Shown in pieces: positions 26,310 through 34,727 of a stretch of 64,000 nucleotides of DNA. Positions within the stretch are counted from its first letter, which is position 1. Every line of letters begins with the position of its first letter. The notes beneath the pieces were generated by a model. The model saw nothing but the letters and a program-made list of their open reading frames with translations, did no database searches and was not told the DNA's origin. The translations under genes were made by a program, and so were the position numbers. Origin of the DNA: Neptuniibacter sp048548695 (GTDB lineage Bacteria > Pseudomonadota > Gammaproteobacteria > Pseudomonadales > Balneatricaceae); NCBI RefSeq assembly GCF_048548695.1, contig NZ_JBLYIF010000005.1, one strand, 5' to 3'.

Positions 26310-27146
26310 TCAAACTTGCGCAATAGCACCTTTACCAATACCCTCATACGCACGCACCAAAACCTGACGCTCGGGATAGGAGTGCTTGATAACCTTTGCA
26401 ACGTGCTCTGCAATTCGCTCGACTGTACTTTCCGTATCAATGACATGACAACAACGCGCAGGTAAGGACAGTGCAAACTCGCCCTGTGGCGCCTGATAGC
26501 GATAATTGTGCTCACCCGCCTGTTCCGACTGCAAATGACTACGGGTGCCAATGTAAATATCGCTTAACTGCTCAGCCCAGTGCTGCTCCAGGTCAGTATC
26601 ACGTTCACCATCGATAAAGATTTCAATTTTAGAGCGATGGCCGTGGGCGATACGTTGGCAATTGCCATCATGCTGCTGCAAGCCATGACTGTAATGATAA
26701 AACGCGCCATTAATCTGCTCGCATACAAACCGAATATTGAGCCCTTTCACTTCTGCGGGAAACAACGACAATAATTGATCGTGGCACCAGTCAGCTAAGG
26801 TGAGGTCAGTAATCTCAGATGCATCAATCAGGGTAATTGCCTGATCAGGAGAACGGCAGAAAAAAGGCTCGCCGGAAGGATAACGCCAGTGAACCTCGGT
26901 ATAGCCTCCCTGTTGCTGACACTCCAGATTCTGCATGCCCGCAGGCACCACCAGAGCATGATCCACCACACGGTCCAGCCACTGTTTGACCTGTTTTTTA
27001 ACAATACCGAAATCACAGATCATCCCCTGCTCATTCAGACTGCCATCCAGCTCAAGTAGCACTGACCAGGACTCGCCCAGCAGTCCACGCTCAGGATGCA
27101 GGTAGGAAAAATCGACATGGGTCAGATTATCAACAAACAGTTTCAC
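26310..27146 (-). CDS. Tandem QueD-like (6-pyruvoyl-tetrahydropterin synthase fold) protein
   Basis: A 278-residue protein built from two T-fold PTPS/QueD-like halves. The first half (1-150) keeps the DF motif (D45), the DH pair D62-H63 and a late glutamate (RFVCEQINGAFYHYS), but has LLGESWSV where QueD has the zinc HGH. The second half (151-278) keeps H154, C163 and H168-G-H170 plus the late glutamate (VRAYEGIGKGA), but no DH pair is visible. The frame is open upstream; GTG 27144-27146 preceded by GGAG fits the fold start (MKLFVDNLTHVDFSY). Probably a paralogue acting in pterin or deazapurine chemistry; the reaction is unknown. Divergent from rsuA. Confidence 0.78.
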   Translation of the reverse strand: MKLFVDNLTHVDFSYLHPERGLLGESWSVLLELDGSLNEQGMICDFGIVKKQVKQWLDRVVDHALVVPAGMQNLECQQQGGYTEVHWRYPSGEPFFCRSPDQAITLIDASEITDLTLADWCHDQLLSLFPAEVKGLNIRFVCEQINGAFYHYSHGLQQHDGNCQRIAHGHRSKIEIFIDGERDTDLEQHWAEQLSDIYIGTRSHLQSEQAGEHNYRYQAPQGEFALSLPARCCHVIDTESTVERIAEHVAKVIKHSYPERQVLVRAYEGIGKGAIAQV

Positions 27147-27265
27147 AACAGGCTCCGCTTTAAGGGACGCGTATAGTAGCTCAAAACGACTGTACAAAAA
27201 ACGTCATTCTCGGCATGGCTATCCCGCTTGGGTATAATAGCCTTTTACCTGCGAATCCCAGCTAT

Positions 27266-27961
27266 ATGCGCCTTGATAAATACCTTTCCCACGCCACTGG
27301 ACTATCACGAAAAGAGGTTCAACGCCTACTGAAAACCGAAGTAGTGAGCGTCAATGACAAAATTATACGCAGTGGTGCCTTTAAGGTTAAACCGGAGCTG
27401 GATGATATCTGTTTTGAAGATCAGAATATCGAGGCGCCGACCACACGCTACCTGATGCTGCACAAGCCAGAAGGTTTTGTTTGCGCCAACGATGACCCAA
27501 CCCACCCCACAGTACTCAGTCTGATTGATCTACCCCGGGCAGATGAACTAATTATCTGCGGCCGATTGGATATCGATACCACCGGACTGGTACTCCTGAC
27601 CAGCGACGGCCAGTGGGCACACAGAATCACCTCGCCCAAACACAAAACCGGCAAATGCTATGAGGTCACCACCGCCGATCCAATTTCCGAGGGTGCCGAG
27701 CGTAAATTTGCACAGGGCATGATGCTGCATAACGACAAACAGCGAACCCAGCCAGCCCAGCTAACCCTGCTGGATGAACATCATGCCGAAGTGGTGCTGA
27801 CCGAAGGCCGCTACCATCAGGTTAAGCGTATGTTTGCTGCCTTAGGCAATCGGGTCACGGCGCTGCATCGGCGCAGCATTGGTAATATTACACTAGATCC
27901 GGAGCTGGCCCCGGGGGAGTACCGAGTCTTGAGTACCGCTGAACTGGAGGGTGACACATGA
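27266..27961 (+). CDS. rsuA: 16S rRNA pseudouridine(516) synthase
   Basis: Isomerises U516 of 16S rRNA. The 231-residue product has an N-terminal S4 domain (MRLDKYLSHATGLSRKEVQRLLK) and the catalytic domain with GRLDIDTTGLVLLTSDG (catalytic aspartate) and EGRYHQVKRMFAALG. The frame is open 17 codons further upstream, but MRLDK is the family start. The stop overlaps the start of the rsmC-like gene (ATGA), pairing two small-subunit rRNA modification enzymes. Confidence 0.93.
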   Translation: MRLDKYLSHATGLSRKEVQRLLKTEVVSVNDKIIRSGAFKVKPELDDICFEDQNIEAPTTRYLMLHKPEGFVCANDDPTHPTVLSLIDLPRADELIICGRLDIDTTGLVLLTSDGQWAHRITSPKHKTGKCYEVTTADPISEGAERKFAQGMMLHNDKQRTQPAQLTLLDEHHAEVVLTEGRYHQVKRMFAALGNRVTALHRRSIGNITLDPELAPGEYRVLSTAELEGDT

Positions 27962-28995
27962 CGGATGCTGCCTTTGCTCTGCTGCAACCTTTTCTACAAC
28001 AACCCCAGGGACGGACCTTGTGGTTGGCGGATGAAAACCTACTATCTGCCCGTATTACACCGCAACCGGGGCTTGAAGCACTCACTAACCGGTACGACTT
28101 ACAACTCAGCCTGACGCAACAGCAGTGGCCTGTATTGTTTAACGATTATGATTTCGGCCCGCTGCAAAACACCCTCTTTGACCGAGTGATATACCGTATA
28201 TCCAAAGAAAAGCCGGTCGTACATCACCTGATAAACCAGGCATACAACATCCTCAAGCCGGATGGGGAATTAATACTGGCCGGAGCAAAAACCGAGGGAA
28301 TCAAAACCTACTTCAGCAAAGCCAAAAAATTATTTGGCGCTGGCCTGTGCAACAAAAACAGTGCTGATCTCTGGCTGGCACAGCTGACAAAAGCCACTGT
28401 CGAACCGGTATATCTGGATGACCAAAACTATAGCCAACTCAGAGCTGTCGCAGCCGATGAAAATTTCGAATATTGCAGCAAACCCGGGGTATTTGGCTGG
28501 GATAAAATAGATAAGGGTAGCGCCTACCTGATCGAACATCTAGACCAGTTTCTGATGACCTTGGCCGAGCCACCGCGGTCAGCATTAGATCTGGGCTGTG
28601 GTTATGGTTACCTGACGATGAACCTCAACCATTTAGAAATCCCGGTAACCGCCACAGATAATAACGCCGCCGCCATTAAGGCCTGTGAGTACAACCTGTC
28701 CGGTCTCAAGATGGACGCACAGGTGGTAGCGGATAACTGCGCCGCAGGCATCCAAAAACGTTTTGATCTGATTGTCTGCAACCCGCCATTTCATACCGGC
28801 TTTGCGACCAACGGCGATCTGACTGACCGTTTCCTTAGGGCGGCACACGACCATCTGGAACCGCGCGGTATTGCCTGTTTTGTCACCAATCTACATATCC
28901 CACTGGAGCGTAAAGCCAGCCAGTGGTTTCGTCAGTCAGAGATCATTGCCGCCAACGGACATTTCAAATTAGTGCGACTCAGCCACGGCGAGTAA
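27958..28995 (+). CDS. rsmC: 16S rRNA (guanine(1207)-N2)-methyltransferase, RsmC-type
   Basis: SAM-dependent methyltransferase of the RsmC/RlmG group. The 345-residue product has a catalytically degenerate N-terminal half (residues 1-170) and a C-terminal active half with ALDLGCGYGYLTMN (SAM-binding) and VCNPPFHTGF, the NPPF motif of N2-guanine and N6-adenine methylases. Length equals Escherichia coli RsmC (343), shorter than RlmG. It overlaps rsuA by four bases, which supports a role in 30S rRNA modification. Confidence 0.82.
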   Translation: MTDAAFALLQPFLQQPQGRTLWLADENLLSARITPQPGLEALTNRYDLQLSLTQQQWPVLFNDYDFGPLQNTLFDRVIYRISKEKPVVHHLINQAYNILKPDGELILAGAKTEGIKTYFSKAKKLFGAGLCNKNSADLWLAQLTKATVEPVYLDDQNYSQLRAVAADENFEYCSKPGVFGWDKIDKGSAYLIEHLDQFLMTLAEPPRSALDLGCGYGYLTMNLNHLEIPVTATDNNAAAIKACEYNLSGLKMDAQVVADNCAAGIQKRFDLIVCNPPFHTGFATNGDLTDRFLRAAHDHLEPRGIACFVTNLHIPLERKASQWFRQSEIIAANGHFKLVRLSHGE

Positions 28996-28998
28996 CCG

Positions 28999-29424
28999 CT
29001 ACAGCGATGGAGACTTGTCTTCCGGGCCGATCCAGCAAAACGGGTTATAGGCCAACTCCCACAGGTGACCATCCGGATCAGCAAAATACCCACTATAGCC
29101 ACCCCAGAACACCGACTGAGGGGCTTTGACCACCCTAGCCCCGGCCTGCTCAGCTTCCTGCATGGCAGCATCGACTTCAGCTTCAGATGCCAGATTATGC
29201 GCCAACGCAAAACCCGAAAAGCCCTGACCATCAGCTGGCACACCGGCATCTTCCGCTAAAGCATCACGCCCATATAAACCCAGCCATGAACCGTTCAAAT
29301 TAAAAAACGCCACTGAAGGCGGCGAGTCCAGCTGAGGCAGGCCAAGTCCATCGCGATAAAAACGCACTGAACGCTGCAAATCACTGACCCCTAAGGTGAT
29401 CATACTGATTCTGGGTTGCATCAC
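28999..29424 (-). CDS. VOC-superfamily (glyoxalase-like) protein
   Basis: A 141-residue vicinal-oxygen-chelate fold protein: ISMITLGVSDLQRSVRFYRDGLGLP opens the first beta-alpha-beta-beta-beta module and GYFADPDGHLWELAYNP closes the second with the usual glutamate. One canonical metal ligand position at the start appears to be Thr/Leu rather than histidine, so activity is uncertain. Substrate unknown. Convergent with rsmC, four bases apart. Confidence 0.85.
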   Translation of the reverse strand: MMQPRISMITLGVSDLQRSVRFYRDGLGLPQLDSPPSVAFFNLNGSWLGLYGRDALAEDAGVPADGQGFSGFALAHNLASEAEVDAAMQEAEQAGARVVKAPQSVFWGGYSGYFADPDGHLWELAYNPFCWIGPEDKSPSL

Positions 29425-29532
29425 TACACTCCGAAGTTATGTCTATGCCAACAGCCTAGCGGCCATCACAGGGAAGTGCCAGCAGCCGCTGTACATCTGC
29501 AACCTGCGTTAACAACGCCCGCTTTTAAAACC

Positions 29533-29565
29533 AAAAAAACCGCTCCTGAAGGAGCGGTTTTTTTG
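29533..29565 (-). terminator. Rho-independent terminator of ilvI-ilvH
   Basis: AAAAAACCGCTCC, loop TGAA, GGAGCGGTTTTTTT: a strong symmetric hairpin 16 bases beyond the ilvH stop on the minus strand. Confidence 0.92.
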
Positions 29566-29581
29566 GTACTTCGGCCCATGT

Positions 29582-30076
29582 TTAGAGAGACAGAATTTTC
29601 TCACCACGGGCAATACCGGAAACACCTGAACGCACCACTTCCATAATATTGGTGGTACCCAGAGCATCAATAAATGCATCCAGCTTGCTACTAGCACCCA
29701 CCAACTGAACGGTGAAAGTGTTCGGTGTCACATCGATGATAGTGCCACGGAAAATATCCGCGGTACGTTTGATCTCTGCCCGAACCGTGCCATTGTTAGC
29801 TTTCATCTTGATCATCATAAGCTCACGCTCAAGATGATCACCCTCAGTCAGGTCAACCACCTTCACCACATCAATCAGCTTATTCAACTGTTTGGTGATC
29901 TGTTCGATCACATGGTCATCACCAATGGTGGTTACCGTCAGACGGGACAGCGTCTCGTCTTCTGTCGGGGCCACAGTCAGCGTTTCAATATTGAAGTTAC
30001 GCTGAGAAAACAGGCCTACAACCCGGGACAGTGCACCCGGCTCGTTTTCCATCAATACAGAAATGATATGGCGCAT
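29582..30076 (-). CDS. ilvH: Acetolactate synthase, small regulatory subunit
   Basis: Regulatory subunit that activates the synthase and confers valine feedback inhibition. The 164-residue product has an N-terminal ACT domain (MRHIISVLMENEPGALSRVVGLFSQR... by position 1-80) and the C-terminal domain with VDVTPNTF-like sequence (IIDVTPNTFTVQLVGA). The frame is open ten codons upstream, but the ATG at 30074-30076 is preceded by GGAGAG and matches IlvH N-termini. Two bases after the ilvI stop. Confidence 0.96.
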   Translation of the reverse strand: MRHIISVLMENEPGALSRVVGLFSQRNFNIETLTVAPTEDETLSRLTVTTIGDDHVIEQITKQLNKLIDVVKVVDLTEGDHLERELMMIKMKANNGTVRAEIKRTADIFRGTIIDVTPNTFTVQLVGASSKLDAFIDALGTTNIMEVVRSGVSGIARGEKILSL

Positions 30077-30078
30077 GG

Positions 30079-31800
30079 TTAGGTTCTCTCCGTTTTGCTC
30101 AGCCACATGTCACGCATGGAACCCCGGGGTACCTGCATCGGGTATACGTGCTCGTAAGGATCTACCGAGATATCCATAAATACCATGCGATCTTTCATGG
30201 CAAATGCCTTACGCATGGCATCTTCCAGCTCGCTGTATTTCTCAACCTTGATCCCAACATGGCCGTACGCTTCCACCAGTTTCACAAAGTCCGGCAGGGA
30301 CTTCATGTAAGACTGGGAGTGACGGGACTCATAGTTCATATCCTGCCACTGGCGAACCATACCCAGTGACTGGTTATTCAGACAGATAACCTTTACCGGC
30401 ATGCCGTATTGGCTAATGGTCGACAGTTCCTGAATGTTCATCTGGATACTGCCTTCACCGGTCACACACACCACTTCCTCTTCAGGGAAGCTCAGTTTAA
30501 TGCCCATCGCCGCTGGCAAACCAAACCCCATGGTGCCGAGGCCACCAGAGTTGATCCAGCGATTAGGTTTATTGAACTTGTAATACTGGGCAGCAAACAT
30601 CTGGTGCTGACCAACATCAGAACAGACATAAGCGTCACCATTGGTGACTTTACTGAGCATCTCGATAACATGCTGCGGCTTCATCTGCTCAGAATCATCC
30701 ATGCGATAACGACCGCCATGACGGCCACGCCAGTCATCGATCTGCTCCCACCAGGATTTAAGAGCTGCTGCATCTGGCGCTTTTTTCGCGGTCTGTATCT
30801 GCTCAAGCATCTCTTTCAGTACCGCCTTGGACGGACCCACAATCGGCACATCAGCCTTGATGGTTTTGGAGATAGACGCCGGATCTATGTCGATATGCAC
30901 AATCTTGGCAGTCGGGCAGAACTTATCGCAAGCATTGGTAACACGGTCATCAAACCGCGCACCAATTGCCAGAATCAAGTCACTGTGGTGCATCGCCATA
31001 TTAGCTTCATAACTGCCATGCATACCCAGCATGCCAATAAACAGCTTATCGGTACCAGGATAACCACCCAACCCCATCAGAGTATTGGTCACCGGGTAAC
31101 CCAGCTTACGCGCCAGCTCAGTCAGCTCTTCACTGGCATCACCCATAATGACACCGCCGCCGCTGTATATGACCGGACGCTTCGCTGCCAACAGCAGGTC
31201 AACGGCCTTTTTAATCTGACCAGAGTGACCCTTGTTAATCGGGTTATAGGAGCGCAGTTTAACGCTTTTGGGGAATTCATATTCAAAGCGCTCCGTCGGC
31301 GTCGTCATATCTTTCGGAATATCCACTACCACTGGACCCGGACGACCGCTTTCTGCGATATAGAACGCTTTTTTGATCACTTCCGGAATTTCTTCAGGAC
31401 GGGTGATACTGAAACTATGCTTCACGATTGGACGGGAAATACCGACCATATCGGTTTCCTGGAAGGCATCTTCACCAATCAGATGGGACATTACCTGGCC
31501 GGTGATCACGACCATAGGAATAGAGTCCATGTATGCAGTAGCAATACCAGTAACCGCGTTGGTTGCACCAGGACCCGAAGTCACCAGTGCTACACCCGCT
31601 TTACCGGTGGCGCGCGCATAGGCATCTGCCATATGGGTAGCGGCCTGCTCATGACGGACCAGAATATGCTCAACGTCATCCTGCTGAAAGATTGCATCAT
31701 AGACGTGCAGCAGAGCACCGCCAGGATAGCCGTATACGTATTTAATGCCTTGATCGCGCAGGGCACGTACTACCATTTCTGCGCCTGAAAGTAATTCCAC
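30079..31800 (-). CDS. ilvI: Acetolactate synthase, large catalytic subunit
   Basis: ThDP-, Mg- and FAD-dependent enzyme starting valine/leucine/isoleucine synthesis. The 573-residue product shows GYPGGALLHVYDA, the catalytic glutamate in RHEQAATHMADAYARATG, SGPGATN, and the ThDP/Mg motif GEGSIQMNIQEL. I place the start at GTG 31798-31800 (MELLSGAEMVVRAL), matching Escherichia coli IlvI and spaced normally from AGAGGG; a GTG three codons upstream is less likely. Forms an operon with ilvH. Confidence 0.96.
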   Translation of the reverse strand: MELLSGAEMVVRALRDQGIKYVYGYPGGALLHVYDAIFQQDDVEHILVRHEQAATHMADAYARATGKAGVALVTSGPGATNAVTGIATAYMDSIPMVVITGQVMSHLIGEDAFQETDMVGISRPIVKHSFSITRPEEIPEVIKKAFYIAESGRPGPVVVDIPKDMTTPTERFEYEFPKSVKLRSYNPINKGHSGQIKKAVDLLLAAKRPVIYSGGGVIMGDASEELTELARKLGYPVTNTLMGLGGYPGTDKLFIGMLGMHGSYEANMAMHHSDLILAIGARFDDRVTNACDKFCPTAKIVHIDIDPASISKTIKADVPIVGPSKAVLKEMLEQIQTAKKAPDAAALKSWWEQIDDWRGRHGGRYRMDDSEQMKPQHVIEMLSKVTNGDAYVCSDVGQHQMFAAQYYKFNKPNRWINSGGLGTMGFGLPAAMGIKLSFPEEEVVCVTGEGSIQMNIQELSTISQYGMPVKVICLNNQSLGMVRQWQDMNYESRHSQSYMKSLPDFVKLVEAYGHVGIKVEKYSELEDAMRKAFAMKDRMVFMDISVDPYEHVYPMQVPRGSMRDMWLSKTERT

Positions 31801-32225
31801 GTGTGTCACCCTCTAACGACGTCAGTAGTCAGTTACTGACGAAATTAACAGTTTTTGTTTCTGCAACGTTGAACGTGCCTGAACCAGACAAATTGTTGTA
31901 TCTCTAGCGGTCTCACTCTGAACCAATTCAGGGTAGAGCTGCAGGCCCACGTTCGGGTGTGTGTCGGAGCCAGGGATCACCCGGCCGACAGACCTTTATC
32001 GAGAAACAACCCTCAGAAAGTTGCTTCCATGAGCTTCGGGATTTCCTACACACTCAAGGTCTCAAAAAAAATGAGGCGGCAATTGTCGCATAGGGGCGCT
32101 AGTGGGGCAACCAAACTCTGGCTATCGTCGCCAATTAACTACTATCGGCGGGTATTAGATGACTGTGCAGCCATTCGGGGAAAGGTTATAGTGAAATCGA
32201 ACCCTGATACATAAGGATTGAAACG
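31801..32225 (-). promoter_or_regulatory. Leader / divergent intergenic region of ilvI
   Basis: A 425-base gap upstream of ilvI. On the minus strand it holds a perfect 7-bp inverted repeat GTCAGTA/TACTGAC (31821-31840) close to the start codon, and a TGTCGG/CCGACA hairpin (31962-31990) with a partly paired interior. I find no leader peptide rich in Leu, Val or Ile and no T-run attenuator, so classical attenuation is not supported. The promoters for ilvI and for the divergent 88-residue gene could not be fixed. Confidence 0.4.
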
Positions 32226-32492
32226 ATGAATATCAGCGATATTAAAAATCAGGAACGGGTTATTAACGAGCTGATCGGTTTTATCCGCAAAGTGCTGGTT
32301 GAGCCTGAAATTTCTGATATCGCCAAACGCATAGCGCGAGAGCATATCAATGATGACAGTGCTGATGCCATTATTGCCGAACAACTCTCTGCAACCACCA
32401 ATGTCAAAATTCCCGCCAAACACAGCGATGCTGACAAGCTGTTTCTGAAAGTTCTGAAAGATGTGATCAAAGATGAGAAGGCACTCTACTGA
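32226..32492 (+). CDS. Small hypothetical protein
   Basis: An 88-residue, charged, predominantly helical protein without signal peptide or membrane segment (for example NQERVINELIGFIRKVLVEP and KLFLKVLKDVIKDE). I do not recognise the family. It has an AAGGATTG stretch just before the ATG, and a rho-independent terminator overlaps its stop codon, which supports a real, independently transcribed gene. Divergent from ilvI, convergent with the response regulator. Confidence 0.65.
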   Translation: MNISDIKNQERVINELIGFIRKVLVEPEISDIAKRIAREHINDDSADAIIAEQLSATTNVKIPAKHSDADKLFLKVLKDVIKDEKALY

Positions 32493-32501
32493 GTGCCTTT
32501 T
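32478..32501 (+). terminator. Rho-independent terminator
   Basis: AAGGCACTC, loop TACT, GAGTGCCTTTT. The hairpin spans the stop codon of the 88-residue gene and may also serve the convergent response regulator. Confidence 0.8.
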
Positions 32502-32504
32502 GCT

Positions 32505-33293
32505 TTAGCTTTTTTTCTGTCGTTTCAGGCTGGCGATAAACCGGGTCAAGTGCTCCAGCTTTTCCGGATCCGTATCTGCAAACTGCACATCCGCGCTAAT
32601 GAAGGGCGTATCGATACGCAGTTCATTGGCACTCAGTCCACTGATAAAACTGTTTAGCTGTACTACCTGATCCGCAGCAAACTCGATGTCTACCACGACT
32701 TGCTCCAACAGCTGCGGCACGCCATCCTCACGTTTTAGTGCCACCCTGGCATGTTGCAAAGTGACATCTTTCAGAGCACAACGCAGCAACCCGGCATTAC
32801 ACCTGAGCTGCACCAGACCCAGTGGTTTTTTCTGTGCTTTGGCCTGACCGGCCGCCGATTTACCTGCTGCCAACATTTGTGCCGCTTTACGACGGGACTC
32901 GGCACTGGTTTCAATCCGTTTTCCGGCAAACTTGTCAATCTTCTCTACCAGCGAGGCGTCTTCAAACGGCTTGCCCATGTAATCATTAACCCCGGCCTGG
33001 ATCGCCTTGAGTACATAATCACGCTCGCCACGACTGGTAATCATGACAAAAGGAGCATCGCGGTAGACTGGCTGCTGCCTGGCCCACTGCAAAACCTCCA
33101 AACCGGACATACCCGGCATCTCCCAATCACACAGAATCAGATCATAATCCTGGCGGGTCATCAGGGTTCTGGCCACATCACCATCTTCCGCTGCATCTAC
33201 CTGATAATCAGGGAAGTGATTTTTCACAATGCGACTGACATGCTCCCGAATCAGTCGGGCATCATCCACCACCAGTACTTTTATTTCAGCCAT
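32505..33293 (-). CDS. Response regulator with C-terminal PilZ-like region
   Basis: A 262-residue protein. Residues 1-125 are a complete receiver domain: D10-D11, phospho-acceptor D56 (LILCDWEMPGMSG), conserved serine/threonine in MITSRG and lysine in MGKPF. The C-terminal half (150-262) is predicted mostly beta and ends DPEKLEHLTRFIASLKRQKKS, which resembles the end of PilZ domains, but the RxxxR/DxSxxG c-di-GMP motifs are not visible, so binding is doubtful. ATG 33291-33293 is chosen (MAEIKVLVVDD). No histidine kinase is adjacent. Confidence 0.82.
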   Translation of the reverse strand: MAEIKVLVVDDARLIREHVSRIVKNHFPDYQVDAAEDGDVARTLMTRQDYDLILCDWEMPGMSGLEVLQWARQQPVYRDAPFVMITSRGERDYVLKAIQAGVNDYMGKPFEDASLVEKIDKFAGKRIETSAESRRKAAQMLAAGKSAAGQAKAQKKPLGLVQLRCNAGLLRCALKDVTLQHARVALKREDGVPQLLEQVVVDIEFAADQVVQLNSFISGLSANELRIDTPFISADVQFADTDPEKLEHLTRFIASLKRQKKS

Positions 33294-33360
33294 ATCACCA
33301 CTCAACATCCCGTGGGTTTGAATTTTATTGCGGCACGTTACGCAACCGAATCCGGCGCAC

Positions 33361-34056
33361 TCACTGATAAATCTTCGGAATCCTGATTTCAGGAAAACGC
33401 TGGCTCAAAGCCGACATCAAACGGGTCAGCGTGGCGAAGTCACGGAAGATCAGCACCGTATCACCCTCCCCGTAGTATGGGCCTAACATAGCGGGAATAC
33501 TGCTACCGGGCTGAAACAGCGTACTGTTGGTCAACCCGGTGCATTCAAAATACCCCGGCTGACTGGAGAAGTTAAGTTTACTGCCACTCCAGGTAGGCGC
33601 TCCATTGGCCTGGGTTGTCAGACAGATACGTGCCTGCTTCAGCACCAACGCATAAAGTGTGCCCTGCGGCGTATTGTCCAGCTTAAACGCATTTGCTACC
33701 GATGTCGGCGTCACGCTGGTCGTGACATAACCCCAGGCATCACCGGATGTCTGCTGGAATATTTGCACTAACCGCGGCGCAGCTCCCGTGCTCACTTCGC
33801 CAGCGTAAGCATAGCTGCTAAGCAAACGCTGACTATTGGCTGCACTGAAAAACGCCGTTTGGCTCATCACCCTTAACAGGGGCTGCAGATAATCAACGCG
33901 CAGATCCATGCCGGTCGCAACCACAGACATCGAAACCGGCGTTACTGTTAACCGTTTTTTTGGTTCCGGCTCAGGTTGTGCCATTTGAGTTGGTCCGGCG
34001 CAGCCCACCAACAAAGTTGCCACTAGCGCCAACATTCCTGCTGTTTTCAATTGCAT
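33361..34056 (-). CDS. Predicted lipoprotein, unknown function
   Basis: A 231-residue protein with a lipoprotein signal (MQLKTAGMLALVATLLVGC, lipidated C19) and a short proline/glutamate linker. The mature part has no family I can name; two further cysteines (about 153 and 176) could form a disulfide. The start is the ATG preceded by GAGGAG; the frame is open 15 codons upstream. It lies upstream of the response regulator on the same strand (67-base gap) and borders the AT-rich patch. Confidence 0.75.
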   Translation of the reverse strand: MQLKTAGMLALVATLLVGCAGPTQMAQPEPEPKKRLTVTPVSMSVVATGMDLRVDYLQPLLRVMSQTAFFSAANSQRLLSSYAYAGEVSTGAAPRLVQIFQQTSGDAWGYVTTSVTPTSVANAFKLDNTPQGTLYALVLKQARICLTTQANGAPTWSGSKLNFSSQPGYFECTGLTNSTLFQPGSSIPAMLGPYYGEGDTVLIFRDFATLTRLMSALSQRFPEIRIPKIYQ

Positions 34057-34427
34057 TGTTTCTCCTCTCATCCCTGCCAACGTGCTCGATTTGATAAGCA
34101 TATTACATGGCCAACGGGCTGGAAACCTGTTTTAAAGCAGCGCCATGCCAAGCCAGATCAAGGATTATTCAATTTTAATTATTGAATCATCAAAAATATG
34201 AAAAAATTTCACTTTTGAAGCAAAAACACAGACTCTTAAAAACCCAATTTAATCCATAAAAATCAACATCTTACAATTGCATAAATTCAATTCTTAAATA
34301 TACCAGAAAATATTTAAAAAACCTTTTAAATACAATAACTTAAAATCAAAATAAGAGTTGTATTTGTCACCGTTTGTTTTATAATTATCAATATAGTTTT
34401 TTTATTAATCTAAATAGGATTAAGATC
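34057..34427. other. AT-rich intergenic patch
   Basis: From about 34160 to 34427 the sequence is conspicuously A+T-rich compared with the roughly half-GC surroundings, with many A and T runs and no open frame on either strand. It includes the promoter at 34358-34385. Such patches are typical targets of H-NS-like silencers and often accompany acquired genes; it borders an orphan small gene. No direct repeats or integrase are seen. Confidence 0.5.
34358..34385 (+). promoter_or_regulatory. Sigma70-type promoter of the 85-residue gene
   Basis: TTGTAT (34358-34363), 16-base spacer, TATAAT (34380-34385), predicting a leader of about 35 bases before ATG 34428. The consensus -10 and AT-rich upstream DNA make this a good candidate. 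Confidence 0.6.
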
Positions 34428-34685
34428 ATGCAAGAGAAGGAAATAAAGCTTCTATTCCGGGCCGGTGTATTTCGTTCCTGCAAAGCTTCGCCTGTCTCGA
34501 TGTCGCGGGGATGGACTCTTAAATTCCATACTCATAACGACGAAATCATCACGCTCGATCTACAGCGATCCCGTGAAGAACGTGAATTCAAGAGCCTGGA
34601 TGGCGCCGCGGCAGTCGCACGGCGCATCGGTTTTGAATGGCTGCATGTGCAGCTGGGGGATATGGAATGGCGCGAAAAAGCATAA
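34428..34685 (+). CDS. Small hypothetical protein in an AT-rich context
   Basis: An 85-residue basic, soluble protein with mixed strand/helix pattern (WTLKFHTHNDEIITLDLQRSREE, then KSLDGAAAVARRIGFEWLHVQLGD). The tail motif of a lysine-x-leucine-aspartate helix followed by a beta-strand vaguely recalls small plasmid partition-associated (ParC/KfrB-like) proteins, but I cannot assign it. ATG 34428 follows AGGAT at a suitable distance. Its end overlaps the clpB terminator. Origin by transfer is possible but unproven. Confidence 0.6.
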   Translation: MQEKEIKLLFRAGVFRSCKASPVSMSRGWTLKFHTHNDEIITLDLQRSREEREFKSLDGAAAVARRIGFEWLHVQLGDMEWREKA

Positions 34686-34708
34686 AAAAACCCGCTGGGC
34701 AGCGGGTT
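34684..34708 (-). terminator. Rho-independent terminator of clpB
   Basis: On the minus strand CCCGCT, loop GCCC, AGCGGG is followed by TTTTTTT; it lies 20 bases beyond the clpB stop and overlaps the last codon of the convergent 85-residue gene. Confidence 0.88.
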
Positions 34709-34727
34709 GGATATGAGTGGTAATCGA

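Noticed and set aside
30409..31788. Long plus-strand open frame (about 459 codons) opposite ilvI
   Set aside because: It is entirely antisense to a strongly conserved acetolactate synthase, is rich in His/Arg/Thr as expected for a codon shadow, and has no family features.
34057..34427. AT-rich patch as a prophage or insertion-sequence remnant
   Set aside because: No integrase, transposase fragment, terminal repeats or target duplication can be seen.
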